A DNA stretch of 46,307 nt, from NCBI GenBank assembly GCA_938017685.1, contig CALIIL010000005.1, positions 1-46,307 on the forward strand. The letters run 5' to 3'. This document shows, piece by piece, positions 8,472-17,801 of this stretch (positions are counted from its first letter, which is position 1; every line of letters starts with the position of its first letter). The notes beneath the pieces are model-generated. The model was not told the DNA's origin. It did not search any database and was given only the letters and a program-made list of their open reading frames with translations. Position numbers and translations under genes: made by a program. Source of the DNA: an uncultured Chitinophagaceae bacterium (lineage in GTDB: Bacteria; Bacteroidota; Bacteroidia; Chitinophagales; Chitinophagaceae).

Positions 8472-10283
8472 ATGACTGACAATATTTTTAAAGAGCAAAT
8501 AAAAGAAGATATAGGCCTGTTACAATCCAAACTAGCTTGGGATCCCAATATTTCAAAACCAGAATATGCATTCAATTATTGGATATTAAGTAATATTTAC
8601 AACCTGGATGAAGAAGATTCTAACACGAATATCACTGAATATAATGACAAAGGCATAGATTGCTTTGTTCATTTTGAGGAAGATAAAGAATTGTATATCA
8701 TTCAGAATAAATATTATTCTGATGAAAATAAATTAAACTCTAAAGAATTATCTGACTTTCTGACAAGACCTCTAGCCAAACTTAATGAAGGCAATTATAA
8801 AAGAAGTCCTGAACTTCAAAAAATATATGATCTAGCCAATAAAGATTCTGAATACAAAATATTTCTACACTTTTTTGTGACTAATAATCATAATTCTGAA
8901 GACTTAGATTCTATTATCAAAGACCACAATAGCGATCACTATTTTGCTGATATCTTTTATTTAAAAGACATAAAAGAAAAATATTTTGGCAAATCATTCA
9001 AAGAAAACAATACTCTAAAAACGAAACTAGCAGTAAAAAATAAAGGAACTTACCTTGCAATAAGACCCGAAGAATATAGTCTTCCCAACATGTCTGAAGC
9101 ATATTATGTAATGGCAAAAATTACTGACGTTTACAGTTTATGGAAAGAGGCCCAACAAAAAAAATACCCCTTATTTGAGGAAAACATAAGGGAATATCTC
9201 GGAGGCACTAGTGGAATTAATAAGGGCATAATCACTACTCTTAAGAATGAAGATGAGCGCGGAAATTTTTTCTATTACAATAATGGCATTACAATTATTT
9301 GTGACAAGGCCAAAGCAGAATCAAGAAAAGTTGAAATAACAAACCCACAAATTGTTAATGGGTGTCAAACTGTTAATTCAATTGCAGAAGTTTTAAAGGC
9401 AGAATCTGATGTTTCCATAAAGTTTAATGATGTTTATGTCATGGTTAAGATTCTTGTTCTAAAGAATAAGAGCTCTAATTTTTATAGAGATATTGTTAAG
9501 TATACAAACAGTCAAAACTCAATTAATTACAAAGTTTTTGGTGCGACATTAAAACCGTTTTTTAAGATACAGGAAAAGATCAAAGACTTTGGTTTCTTAC
9601 TTGCTGTTAAACAAAGTGATAAATTTCAAAATAAATCCATTTATAAGGACGTAAAAGAACTTGGTGTCCTTTTAGGGATTGCAAGGAAAAATGTTGAAGA
9701 GGGGTTTCTTGAATTCAAAAATCTGAGCAGCATTCAAATGCCTCTTGAAACATTATTACAAATTATAGGAGCATTTGAAAAAGACGCGCACTTTGCATTT
9801 ACAAAAAAGACACACCTATTAAAACCTAGCAGCAAAGAATATTATCAAAACTTCTCAATGACCATTGGAGATATTTTTACCATTGAAAGTATGGCAAAGC
9901 TAGTTATTCTTTATAAAAAATCTGAAGTTGACAAGCGAGATAGTGAAGATAGAAGGTCGCCAGCGCCATATTACCTGCTCAATTTTATCGGATACTACCT
10001 AAAAGAAAAAAACATTTCAAAACAAAATTTTCTAAAAGAGGTTTCAAAAGAAGAGATTACTGTTGTTTATGAAAAATTCAAAATATTATCTTCAAAATAT
10101 TTTGAAAAGTATAAAGAAAAATACAACCTGGAATACAATCAAATTATTAAGTTGAAAGTTGATGAAGATATCATGAAAACTGAACTTAATAATCACTTAG
10201 CTTCTTTGAAAGAGTATAACAAAGAAGATTTCGACAAACTCAATGCTATCTTTTCAAGAATAGCTAAACTAAATGCATCATAA
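8472..10283 (+). CDS. AIPR family protein (abortive infection phage resistance type)
   Basis: This 603-residue protein contains the AIPR signature ITNPQIVNGCQTVNSI at about residues 289-304, preceded by the conserved block FFYYNNGITIICD (about 264-276). The N-terminal region looks like a PD-(D/E)xK nuclease variant: KGIDCFV at 60-66 followed by the strand YIIQNKYY at 75-82, i.e. D63 and Q78-x-K80, as in Mrr-like enzymes that use Gln. AIPR proteins are linked to lactococcal abortive-infection and other phage-defence loci. No methylase, helicase or second defence gene is adjacent, so this would be a single-gene system or a solitary effector. Nuclease activity is inferred, not shown. Confidence 0.82.
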   Translation: MTDNIFKEQIKEDIGLLQSKLAWDPNISKPEYAFNYWILSNIYNLDEEDSNTNITEYNDKGIDCFVHFEEDKELYIIQNKYYSDENKLNSKELSDFLTRPLAKLNEGNYKRSPELQKIYDLANKDSEYKIFLHFFVTNNHNSEDLDSIIKDHNSDHYFADIFYLKDIKEKYFGKSFKENNTLKTKLAVKNKGTYLAIRPEEYSLPNMSEAYYVMAKITDVYSLWKEAQQKKYPLFEENIREYLGGTSGINKGIITTLKNEDERGNFFYYNNGITIICDKAKAESRKVEITNPQIVNGCQTVNSIAEVLKAESDVSIKFNDVYVMVKILVLKNKSSNFYRDIVKYTNSQNSINYKVFGATLKPFFKIQEKIKDFGFLLAVKQSDKFQNKSIYKDVKELGVLLGIARKNVEEGFLEFKNLSSIQMPLETLLQIIGAFEKDAHFAFTKKTHLLKPSSKEYYQNFSMTIGDIFTIESMAKLVILYKKSEVDKRDSEDRRSPAPYYLLNFIGYYLKEKNISKQNFLKEVSKEEITVVYEKFKILSSKYFEKYKEKYNLEYNQIIKLKVDEDIMKTELNNHLASLKEYNKEDFDKLNAIFSRIAKLNAS

Positions 10284-10313
10284 CTTTACAACATTTATTT
10301 AGTTTGCACATGC

Positions 10314-10338
10314 TAGGTGTAGTTTGTACCTACACCTA
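10314..10338. repeat. Inverted repeat between AIPR gene and small membrane protein
   Basis: The perfect 9-bp arms TAGGTGTAG (10314-10322) and CTACACCTA (10330-10338) are separated by 7 bp, starting 30 bp after the AIPR stop. There is no T-run on either side, so it is a weak terminator candidate. It could instead be an mRNA-end stabiliser or a protein-binding site. Confidence 0.55.
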
Positions 10339-10374
10339 AATATCTCCCATTGATGTTGTATTTTAGATTACGAA

Positions 10375-10755
10375 ATGGACGAACTAATTCAAACAGGTAA
10401 AAAAAGAACCATTCTACTTTCTATAAGTATTTTGCTTGTATCCTTAACTACAATTTACTTGTACCATTCAGCTCAGGACAGCATAGAAACTAAAAAGCTA
10501 GTGCAGCAGATTGTTCGTTTTGCTTTTACTCTAGGGTTGCTATTTGCCATTTATTACGGTAAAAATTGGGCGCGTATTCTTGCTATTATACTATTCTCCT
10601 TAGCCTTATTAGGTGCGCTGTTTGGGTTGGCTGTTCCAGGCGACTGTGCTAATAAAATTCCATTATTAGTAATGATATTTATTTACGGCTTGGGGATATT
10701 TCATTTTGGATTTGCCCAAAGCTTTAAAGCCTTCTTTCATTCTCAGCAGTACTAG
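10375..10755 (+). CDS. Small four-helix membrane protein, function unknown
   Basis: This 126-residue protein consists almost entirely of hydrophobic segments, at roughly residues 13-30, 47-62, 68-87 and 96-112, with short polar loops and a basic start (GKKRT). It looks like one of the many small uncharacterised membrane proteins of Bacteroidota. No catalytic or binding motif is recognisable. It lies 91 bp downstream of the AIPR gene in the same direction but beyond an inverted repeat, so a shared transcript is possible without being implied. It converges with the esterase gene. Confidence 0.6.
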   Translation: MDELIQTGKKRTILLSISILLVSLTTIYLYHSAQDSIETKKLVQQIVRFAFTLGLLFAIYYGKNWARILAIILFSLALLGALFGLAVPGDCANKIPLLVMIFIYGLGIFHFGFAQSFKAFFHSQQY

Positions 10756-10792
10756 TAATGGATGCCCAGGCTCGTCTTGTCACCAACAACAA

Positions 10793-11686
10793 CTAATCCA
10801 ACAAACTATAAGCCGATAAAAATTCCCACAGGATTTGATTAGAATTTTTACCATCGATTGTTTCATTAAACCAAACATGGCGTCCTTTATTCATTTTGTA
10901 TAAATGATAATCGGTATTGTCATTACCGCCGGTATAAACATCTTTTTGTACATCGCCAGCATCTAGTTGAGCACTTACTAAACTAGCAGCAGGAATATTA
11001 TTATGATTCAACCAAAAGTTTACGACATCGGGTATTGCCTCAAAATCCTGATTGCCATTATAAGGTAATACATCATCATCCGCTCCATGAAAATGAATTA
11101 CAGATGTGTAATTATTGGTATTGCATGTCCCTTGTAACATAGTACCCGACATGATACCAACGGCGGCAATTTGATCGGCTTGGGCACAGGCTAGACCATA
11201 GGCCATCATACCGCCATTAGAATAACCCGTTGCGTATATTTTATTGGGGTCTATATTAAACTCTTGGCTAATGTTGGCTATTAGCTGCTTCGTAAAATAC
11301 ACATCATTGTCTTGGATACTTTGATTTCCGTTATCGCCAGGGTCCCACTCAGCACCACCTTTGGTTCGTTCCACACCTTGCGGATATGCCACAATAAAAT
11401 TATTATTATTGGCAACTGTATTGAACGCTCCAACTTCTGTCATAAAATTGGCAGCGTTCCCGCCAAATCCATGATAGTTTATTACTAGGGGTGTTGCTGT
11501 ATTAGCGTCATAAGATGTAGGAACATGAACAATATACTCTCGGGTGTCGGACGCTTGCGTGATGGTTCTATAGCCTTCCGCATCGGCATTATTATTTACC
11601 TCATTTTTTTTACATGCCGAGAAAGTTATTAGGATTAAAGAGAAACTTATCAATAATATCTTAAACATTGTGTTGCTATTATTCAT
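10793..11686 (-). CDS. Extracytoplasmic esterase lipoprotein, CE1/LpqC (PHB depolymerase-like)
   Basis: This 297-residue alpha/beta hydrolase has a lipoprotein signal ending at Cys25 (ITFSAC). The oxyanion region is YHGFGGNA (71-78), the nucleophile elbow GYSNGG places Ser at 156, a HFHGADDDVLPY segment (about 197-208) supplies the acidic residue, and His268 in GRHVW is the likely catalytic histidine. The family includes polyhydroxybutyrate depolymerases, feruloyl esterases and acetylxylan esterases; sequence alone does not separate them. As a lipoprotein it probably acts at the outer membrane or cell surface on plant-derived or polyester substrates. A start at residue 7 (ATG 11666-11668) would give a more usual leader. 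Confidence 0.85.
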   Translation of the reverse strand: MNNSNTMFKILLISFSLILITFSACKKNEVNNNADAEGYRTITQASDTREYIVHVPTSYDANTATPLVINYHGFGGNAANFMTEVGAFNTVANNNNFIVAYPQGVERTKGGAEWDPGDNGNQSIQDNDVYFTKQLIANISQEFNIDPNKIYATGYSNGGMMAYGLACAQADQIAAVGIMSGTMLQGTCNTNNYTSVIHFHGADDDVLPYNGNQDFEAIPDVVNFWLNHNNIPAASLVSAQLDAGDVQKDVYTGGNDNTDYHLYKMNKGRHVWFNETIDGKNSNQILWEFLSAYSLLD

Positions 11687-11827
11687 GTTATAAATTTAAT
11701 TATCTTTTATCAAAAGGAAAAACTTGATGCTTGCCGTGCTCAATATTTACAAATTGGCACCAAAGTATTAAATAATAATTATTACTTTAGAGGAAGAGTA
11801 CAACTCGAACATTTAAAAATTAAAGGC

Positions 11828-12322
11828 ATGAAAAATTTATTGACATTAATCGCACTACTATTTATTGGAATGAATAGTGTAGCACAAGATCTGGACATCC
11901 CTCAAAATCTAGAACTTAAGACCGAAGCCGATTATAAAAAGTTAGAACCACTCGTATTACAAAGTATCGATTGGCTTCAAAACGAACCCATGGAAAAAAA
12001 CGAAGCAAAACGCAAAGAGGTAAATGCATTTCTTGTTCAATGGATGAGTGGCACACCTTCAGTATCAATCGGCATAGTTGCAGATCTTGTTCCATTAGAA
12101 TGTGCTGATTGTATGGTTGCTTTTATGTGCGGTTGGACAAAGTATAGTCTGGAAAATAATTATTCAAAAGACAATTTGCAATGTGCGCAAAGAGGCGTAG
12201 AAAGAACAATTGCCTTCTACAAAAAGAATAAAAAAGCACTGGGTAAAAATAAAGAAGTAGAAAATTTAATCTCCCTACAAAAGAAAGGAAAGCTAAAAGC
12301 ATTTATTGTTTCTAAATATTAA
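11828..12322 (+). CDS. Secreted protein of unknown function
   Basis: This 164-residue protein begins with a clear Sec signal peptide (MKNLLTLIALLFIGMNSVAQ, cleavage after about residue 20). The mature part is lysine-rich and mainly helical, with three clustered cysteines (ECADCMVAFMCGW) and another in NLQCAQRG that could form disulfides. I do not recognise the family. The gene is followed after 10 bp by a TPR-protein gene in the same direction, so the two probably form an operon and may work together in the periplasm. Confidence 0.7.
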   Translation: MKNLLTLIALLFIGMNSVAQDLDIPQNLELKTEADYKKLEPLVLQSIDWLQNEPMEKNEAKRKEVNAFLVQWMSGTPSVSIGIVADLVPLECADCMVAFMCGWTKYSLENNYSKDNLQCAQRGVERTIAFYKKNKKALGKNKEVENLISLQKKGKLKAFIVSKY

Positions 12323-12332
12323 ACTACAATAC

Positions 12333-12920
12333 ATGCCCATACTACTCGTTACTTTTTTATTCAGTCTTATTGCTCTTAGCAGTTTAGGACAAACGAACTA
12401 TTTAGATCAAGGCAATAGCTATCTGAATAATGGAGAATGGTCCAAAGCGGAAAAGACATTCCGTGACGGTATAAAATCAGAACCGAATAATTTAATATAT
12501 CAGTCACAACTTGCGTTGACCTTAATTGAACAAAAAAAATATGAAGATGCACAAAGCATACTTTATAAAATTCTTAAAGAGGACAATAAAAATATAGGCG
12601 CACTATGGTACAGCGGTATCGGATATTTTTATGCGGCGGATGATCAAGAAGCTATCAAACAATTCGAACGTGTAATGCCTTTGTTAGATAAAAAAGGCGG
12701 GCAATATTTTTCGGCCAATTGGTTCATTGGAACATGCTATTCCAATCTATTAAAAACAAGCGGATTGACGTTTGAAGAAACAGATAGAATGTTTGCTTGT
12801 CTGGAAGAATATATACGATTACAACCCAATGCAGCCGATGCTACTAAGCTCAAAGAATACATCCAACGAAAGAAGAAAAGAAGACCAAGTAGTAATGTAA
12901 AACGTTGGGTAGATCAATAA
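12333..12920 (+). CDS. Periplasmic TPR-repeat protein
   Basis: Starting at the ATG at 12333, this 195-residue protein has a signal peptide (MPILLVTFLFSLIALSSLGQ) and at least three tetratricopeptide repeats, e.g. YLNNGEWSKAEKTFRDGIKS, then LIEQKKYEDAQSILYKIL and YAADDQEAIKQFERVM. A TTG start 27 bp upstream would overlap the preceding gene and add nothing signal-like. TPR proteins act as protein-binding scaffolds; the partner is unknown, though the co-directional secreted protein immediately upstream is the obvious candidate. The C-terminus is strongly basic (RKKKRRP). It converges with prfA. Confidence 0.82.
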   Translation: MPILLVTFLFSLIALSSLGQTNYLDQGNSYLNNGEWSKAEKTFRDGIKSEPNNLIYQSQLALTLIEQKKYEDAQSILYKILKEDNKNIGALWYSGIGYFYAADDQEAIKQFERVMPLLDKKGGQYFSANWFIGTCYSNLLKTSGLTFEETDRMFACLEEYIRLQPNAADATKLKEYIQRKKKRRPSSNVKRWVDQ

Positions 12921-12939
12921 AAGGGTATCTATTCAATCC

Positions 12940-14013
12940 TTAAGCCGTCTCCCCAGCTTTCATTTTCTCGGCGTTCTCGGCAAACATTAAGGCGTCTATC
13001 ATTTCTTGAATATCGCCATTAATAAAATCATCTAAGTTATACATGGTCTTACTTATTCTATGATCGGTAATGCGCCCCTGAGGATAATTGTAGGTTCTAA
13101 TTTTCGCGGAGCGATCTCCTGAGCTAACCAAGGTTTTACGCTTGCTTGCAATAGCATCTTCATGCTTACGTACTTCCTCTTCGTATAATTTAGAACGTAA
13201 CATTTCCATGGCGCGCAATCTATTACCGAGCTGCGTTCGTTCTATAGAACATACCACCACAACGCCTGTAGGCCCATGCGTTAATTGTACTTTAGTTTCT
13301 ACCTTATTTACATTCTGTCCTCCTGCACCACCTGAGCGTGAGGTTTCCATTTTTACATCACTATCTTTTAATTCAAAATCTACTTCATCTGCCTCAGGCA
13401 TGGCCGCTACTGTTGCTGCTGATGTATGCACACGACCTTGGGTTTCGGTTGCTGGTACACGTTGTACACGGTGTACGCCACTTTCGTATTTCAAGGTTCC
13501 GTATACATCGTCACCTTCAATTTTTAATACGGCTTCTTTAAAGCCTCCACTCGTTCCATTATTGGCAGATATTAAAGCCACTTTCCAACCTTGCTTCTCA
13601 CAAAACTTACTATACATACGTACTAGGTCCCCTGCAAAAATACTTGCTTCATCTCCTCCAGCTCCTGCTCTTATTTCGAGCATTACATTTTTCTCATCCT
13701 GAGGGTCTTTAGGAATAAGCATTTGCTGAATGGTTTCTTCCAACTCTGCCTTTTCTTCTTCTAACGTTATTATATCTGCTTTGGCCATTTCGCGCAATTC
13801 GGCATCTTGCTCCTCGGCCAAAACTTCCTTGGCAAACTCATGACTATCTAAACACTTTTTATAAGCATTATATTTAACTACTATTTTTTCCAGTTTACGA
13901 TACTCCTTACTTAGGTTCATATACTTTTTCTGATCGCTAACCACATCTGGGTTGGTTAGCGAGACACCAATATCGGTAAACTTTGCATTAATTGCTTCTA
14001 ACTTATCTAACAT
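12940..14013 (-). CDS. prfA: Peptide chain release factor 1
   Basis: This 357-residue class I release factor is essential for termination at UAA and UAG. It carries the universal GGQ motif (231-233 in SGGAGGQNVNKVE), whose glutamine contacts the peptidyl-transferase centre. The PAT tripeptide (187-189 in VPATETQGRVHTSAATV) is the RF1-type PxT codon-recognition signature and distinguishes it from RF2 (SPF). Length and both termini match the family. The first residues MLDKLEAINAKF support the ATG at 14013. A TATTTTTG box lies only 8 bp upstream of the start, implying a very short leader. Confidence 0.98.
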   Translation of the reverse strand: MLDKLEAINAKFTDIGVSLTNPDVVSDQKKYMNLSKEYRKLEKIVVKYNAYKKCLDSHEFAKEVLAEEQDAELREMAKADIITLEEEKAELEETIQQMLIPKDPQDEKNVMLEIRAGAGGDEASIFAGDLVRMYSKFCEKQGWKVALISANNGTSGGFKEAVLKIEGDDVYGTLKYESGVHRVQRVPATETQGRVHTSAATVAAMPEADEVDFELKDSDVKMETSRSGGAGGQNVNKVETKVQLTHGPTGVVVVCSIERTQLGNRLRAMEMLRSKLYEEEVRKHEDAIASKRKTLVSSGDRSAKIRTYNYPQGRITDHRISKTMYNLDDFINGDIQEMIDALMFAENAEKMKAGETA

Positions 14014-14021
14014 CTGAGTTG

Positions 14022-14054
14022 CAAAAATAGCTTTATTTTAATGTTATCTATCAA
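14022..14054 (-). promoter_or_regulatory. Predicted prfA promoter
   Basis: The minus-strand TATTTTTG (14029-14022) fits TAnnTTTG, with TTG 22 bp upstream (14054-14052). The box ends 8 bp before the prfA ATG, so the mRNA would have almost no 5' leader. It is divergent from the promoter at 14060-14091. Confidence 0.42.
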
Positions 14055-14059
14055 TATGC

Positions 14060-14091
14060 TTGCAATGCTTCGGCAGAAATTTATATTTTTG
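14060..14091 (+). promoter_or_regulatory. Predicted promoter of the T9SS cargo gene
   Basis: TATTTTTG at 14084-14091 matches the Bacteroidota -7 consensus, with TTG at 14060-14062 (21-bp spacing). The ATG at 14111 follows 19 bp later. Confidence 0.4.
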
Positions 14092-14110
14092 TAATTATAA
14101 TTATACTCAA

Positions 14111-15439
14111 ATGAAAAAACTTTACACCCTTATTTTATTCATGTGCCTCGTTGTATTGGCTAATGCTCAAGGCAGTTTGTCTGCAGCTGGTCCCGCTGGA
14201 GCTGTTGCCATAAACTTTGATGGTTCTACTGCAGGAATATTAAATGGAACCTTTGGCGGACTACAAATATCGGCAACACCGGCTGCTGGAGAATTAGATA
14301 TGAATGGCGTATATATTAGAGATAATATAAGTGGCACTGGCGAAGATCAAAACATTGCTTTCGGTGCAGGAGGTACAAGTGCATCTTTTGCCTCAATGCA
14401 AGGAGCTTCTGCTGGCTCAGTAACGAGCAGTGGTATATATGCCTTTAATACTGGAACAAGTGTAGCCTTAGGCTTTCAAGGTTCTGGATCTCGTTGGGGC
14501 GATGGCTCTGGAGATGATGGTCATATCATCTTTCGCTTTCAGAATAACTCAGGTGTAACCTTGGATAACTTTACGGTAGGTTATGATATTTATCAATACA
14601 ATGATCAAGGAAGGTCTACTCAAATTGAAGCTTTCTTAACTACTGATGTTGCTACACCAACATTTGGCGCTGTATTAAATAGTTATAGCAGCCCTGAAAC
14701 GGCTGATGCTGCTCCTGCATGGAGCTTGGTAAGTTCGCCTAACTTTAGTTCAAATATTAGCGTACCAAATGGTGGTTTTATTTACCTGCGTTTTTTAATA
14801 CAAGACGGAACGCCCTCAGGTAGTGGCAGCAGAGATGAAATGGCGCTAGACAATATTACTATTTATGGAACAGCAGCCATACCGGCTCCTGTTGATATGT
14901 CGCCAGTAAGTGCAACACTGTTAGAAAATGATGTGCGTATAGATTGGACTACTTATACTGAAAAAAATAATGCAGGTTTTGAAATACAACGCGGAACTGA
15001 TGGTGTACATTTTAAAACAATTGGTTTCGAAAGAGGACAATTAGAATCTAACCTTACACTAGATTATTCTTATCGTGACGCAACAGCAGTTAATGGTATA
15101 AACTACTACAGAATTAAGCAAGTAGATATTGATGAAAAATATACTTTCTCTAATATTGCTCAAGTAGATGTTACTAAAGCGGGCAATTTTAAAGCTAACA
15201 TTTATCCAAACCCAATCACTAATCAAACAGTAAATATTGAATTAGAAAGTTCAATTAAAGATGTTGCCAAAGTAGAAATATATAGTCTAAACGGACAGTT
15301 AGTATTAAGTACCCATTGGTCTATTATAAAAGGAATAAACCAACTACCTATTACAACTAATTTATTAGCGGGTCACTATATTTTATCTATTCAAGCTAAT
15401 AATATTGCACAACAAGAACTGATTGTAGTAACACAATAA
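14111..15439 (+). CDS. T9SS-secreted protein with C-terminal type A sorting domain
   Basis: The ATG at 14111 gives 442 residues with a signal peptide (MKKLYTLILFMCLVVLANAQ); the frame upstream lacks any signal-like sequence. Residues about 30-270 form a beta-rich jelly-roll-like ectodomain rich in Gly, Ser and Thr. A fibronectin-like section follows (VRIDWTTYTEKNNAGFEIQR to YYRIKQVD). The last 80 residues are a Por secretion system sorting domain: IYPNPITNQTVNIEL, a central VEIYSLNGQLV and a final LLAGHYILSIQANN. The product should cross the outer membrane by type IX secretion and be anchored or released. The ectodomain function is unknown. Confidence 0.88.
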   Translation: MKKLYTLILFMCLVVLANAQGSLSAAGPAGAVAINFDGSTAGILNGTFGGLQISATPAAGELDMNGVYIRDNISGTGEDQNIAFGAGGTSASFASMQGASAGSVTSSGIYAFNTGTSVALGFQGSGSRWGDGSGDDGHIIFRFQNNSGVTLDNFTVGYDIYQYNDQGRSTQIEAFLTTDVATPTFGAVLNSYSSPETADAAPAWSLVSSPNFSSNISVPNGGFIYLRFLIQDGTPSGSGSRDEMALDNITIYGTAAIPAPVDMSPVSATLLENDVRIDWTTYTEKNNAGFEIQRGTDGVHFKTIGFERGQLESNLTLDYSYRDATAVNGINYYRIKQVDIDEKYTFSNIAQVDVTKAGNFKANIYPNPITNQTVNIELESSIKDVAKVEIYSLNGQLVLSTHWSIIKGINQLPITTNLLAGHYILSIQANNIAQQELIVVTQ

Positions 15440-15455
15440 TATAAACACACATTTA

Positions 15456-15490
15456 AAAAAAGGGGTACGCAATGCGTACCCCTTTTTATT
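15456..15490. terminator. Bidirectional rho-independent terminator
   Basis: The perfect stem GGGGTACGC (15462-15470) / GCGTACCCC (15474-15482) is flanked by a run of A on the left and TTTTTATT on the right. It can stop both converging transcripts, the T9SS cargo gene and the lipoprotein gene. Confidence 0.9.
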
Positions 15491-15505
15491 CATCAAATAA
15501 TTTTT

Positions 15506-16456
15506 CTAGTATAAATTTTTAATCGCTTGTTCAATTTGTGCAGCAGTCATTTTGCTCACGGTTACACTACCGGTGTGAGCATTATTAATTGTTTGATTAG
15601 TGCTCGATCCATAATAGTAATCATTACCTACTTTTCCTAAAGTTACAAAGTGCGCCTTGATACCAACGGGTGCACGGTAAGAACCTCCTAAGTTAACGGT
15701 AGAAAAGTTTGTAGTGCTTGAAGGATACATATTGGTTACACCATTGATCTCCGGGAAAATAATGAATGTGATTACTCCATTCGGTAAAAAAGTAGCACCA
15801 TTTATATTAATTGTAATATTGGTTTTAGGACCGGGATCATAATAAAACCGATCACAATTTATCCAGTTAAAATTATTGACACTATCAAACTGAAAGAAAC
15901 TACCTATTGAGTCTTGCCTTGTTCCTTGTTGTGTATTTGTAGCGCCATCGAACCAAGAAGTAAAGCCAGTTGTCTGATCCGTAACTCCTTGAAATATGCT
16001 CATATCATCTGCCGAAGGTGCATCTTGAATAAAATCTATTCCATAACGACCAGCCACTAATTCCTGACCATTCTGTGTAGCCTTAATATGAATGGAACCA
16101 CCGCTTTGTAATAAATTACTACCAGTCATTGTAATTGTTTTATTTAACAACATGTCTTTGGCCTTGGGTGTTTCTATTAGTTCAATATCAATGGTACCAC
16201 TTGTTACGTAGTTGCCTGCAGCATCTTTAAATGATTGTGGGTTAAAATGTATGCGCGTTCCTTTCTGACCAATAATGGTCCAATTCCCTCCTGCTTGGCC
16301 GCTAAATGTTTGAGGTGCATCTTTTAAAAGTTCAAACAAATCATCGGTTGATGTTGTCTGTACATTGAGGCTATCATTGATTTTATTACAAGATGTCACT
16401 CCAATACTGATTACGCTTATTAGAGCTACTATAGCGATGTTTTTTACTAATTTCAT
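15506..16456 (-). CDS. Lipoprotein of unknown function
   Basis: This 316-residue protein has a lipoprotein leader ending at Cys23 (SIGVTSC). The mature region contains IIGQKGTRIHFNPQSFKDAAG and a following SGTIDIELIETPKAKDMLL block. That arrangement occurs in several Bacteroidota surface lipoproteins of beta-sandwich character, as I recall, but has no assigned activity. The C-terminal half has FLPNGVITFIIFPEINGVTN and ends in a short helix. It is isolated between two terminators, so it is probably transcribed alone. I cannot assign a function. Confidence 0.7.
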   Translation of the reverse strand: MKLVKNIAIVALISVISIGVTSCNKINDSLNVQTTSTDDLFELLKDAPQTFSGQAGGNWTIIGQKGTRIHFNPQSFKDAAGNYVTSGTIDIELIETPKAKDMLLNKTITMTGSNLLQSGGSIHIKATQNGQELVAGRYGIDFIQDAPSADDMSIFQGVTDQTTGFTSWFDGATNTQQGTRQDSIGSFFQFDSVNNFNWINCDRFYYDPGPKTNITININGATFLPNGVITFIIFPEINGVTNMYPSSTTNFSTVNLGGSYRAPVGIKAHFVTLGKVGNDYYYGSSTNQTINNAHTGSVTVSKMTAAQIEQAIKNLY

Positions 16457-16515
16457 AAAATATTATTTGTGATTCAATAGTATAGACGAGACTTTAATGC
16501 AAAACGTTAGCGCAT

Positions 16516-16548
16516 AAAAAAGCCTCGAATAATATCGAGGCTTTTTTG
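16516..16548 (-). terminator. Rho-independent terminator after iscS
   Basis: The stem AGCCTCGA (16521-16528) / TCGAGGCT (16535-16542) has six A before it and six T after it, so it works on either strand. It lies 20 bp past the iscS stop in the leftward direction. Confidence 0.88.
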
Positions 16549-16568
16549 TTGTTCTATTTTCCTGCAAT

Positions 16569-17783
16569 CTAATGTTCAGCCCACTCAATTGTATCTAAAT
16601 CAATGCCGTCTTTATACATTTCCCATAATGGGCTCATGTCTCTAAGTTTATGTACTGTTTTAGAAACCAGCTCTACAGCATGATCAATTTCTTCCTCTTT
16701 ACTAAAGCGGCTTAAACCAAATCGTAATGAACTGTGCGCTAAATCATCGCCTAATCCCAATGCACGTAATACATACGATGCTTCTAATGAAGCTGATGTA
16801 CAAGCACTACCAGAACTAATAGCAATATCTTTATTTACACCCATTAGTAGACCTTCGCCTTCTACATGCTTAAACGAAATATTTGTTACATGCGGTAAGC
16901 GATTTTCTTTATGTCCATTTAAGTAAGCTTCTTCAATACCCATTAAGGCATTTTCTAATTTATCTCTTAAAACACGTGCGTGCTTAGCATCTTTTTCCAT
17001 TTCTAAGCGACATAGTTCTGCAGCCTTACCAAAACCTACGATACCAGGAACATTTAATGTGCCAGAACGCATGCCTCTTTCGTGGCCACCGCCATCCATT
17101 TGCGCAGTAACTTTTACACGCGGGTTTTTACGACGTACATACAATGCGCCAACTCCTTTAGGACCGTACATTTTATGTGCTGTAAATGCCATCAGATCAA
17201 TACCATCTTCATTTACATCCACGGGAATTTTTCCTACTGCCTGTACTGCATCACTCATCAATAATACACCATGCTTTCTTGCAATAGCCGAAATTTCTTT
17301 CATCGGATTAACCGTTCCAATTTCATTATTGGCATACATGATTGCTATACACACCGTTTTAGGTGTAATGGCTTTTTCCAATGCATCTAAATCAATCATA
17401 CCATCGCGCTGCACTTCAAGGTAAGTAACATCACAACCTTCTTTCTCTAACACATTGCAAGTATCTAGTACTGCTTTATGCTCAATAGTTGTAGTAATAA
17501 AATGATTACCCTTTTGAGCGTACATTTCTGCAACTCCTTTTAGCGCTAAGTTATCACCTTCAGTTGCACCTGAAGTAAAAATTATCTCTTTAGGACTTGC
17601 ACCAATTAATGCGGCTACTTGCTCACGAGCATAATCTACAGCTTCCTCAGCTTGCCAACCAAAACTATGGTTACGGCTAGCTGCGTTGCCAAAATTGTTG
17701 GTAAAGTAAGGAACCATTGCCTCTACAACTCTTGGGTCACAAGGTGTTGTTGCGTTGTTGTCTAAATATATTGGTAACTCCAT
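16569..17783 (-). CDS. iscS: Cysteine desulfurase IscS
   Basis: The ATG at 17781-17783 gives 404 residues, the same length as E. coli IscS; the longer frame to 17831 adds an unrelated stretch. This PLP enzyme converts cysteine to alanine and passes the sulfur as a persulfide to Fe-S scaffold and tRNA-thiolation proteins. Visible residues are the PLP lysine in [10 protein letters not shown] (K204), the PLP-stacking histidine in EHKAVL (H102), and the flexible loop [21 protein letters not shown] with catalytic Cys328. The loop sequence is IscS-type rather than SufS-type. No iscU, iscR or hscA gene is adjacent, so the locus is detached from an isc operon. Confidence 0.96.
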   Translation of the reverse strand: MELPIYLDNNATTPCDPRVVEAMVPYFTNNFGNAASRNHSFGWQAEEAVDYAREQVAALIGASPKEIIFTSGATEGDNLALKGVAEMYAQKGNHFITTTIEHKAVLDTCNVLEKEGCDVTYLEVQRDGMIDLDALEKAITPKTVCIAIMYANNEIGTVNPMKEISAIARKHGVLLMSDAVQAVGKIPVDVNEDGIDLMAFTAHKMYGPKGVGALYVRRKNPRVKVTAQMDGGGHERGMRSGTLNVPGIVGFGKAAELCRLEMEKDAKHARVLRDKLENALMGIEEAYLNGHKENRLPHVTNISFKHVEGEGLLMGVNKDIAISSGSACTSASLEASYVLRALGLGDDLAHSSLRFGLSRFSKEEEIDHAVELVSKTVHKLRDMSPLWEMYKDGIDLDTIEWAEH

Positions 17784-17801
17784 GATTTTATTTTTGCCCA
17801 A

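Noticed and set aside
13142-13702. 186-aa open frame antisense to prfA
   Set aside because: It lies wholly inside a universally conserved essential gene and its composition mirrors the opposite strand.
17059-17424. 121-aa frame antisense to iscS
   Set aside because: It is a shadow of conserved IscS codons; no independent support.
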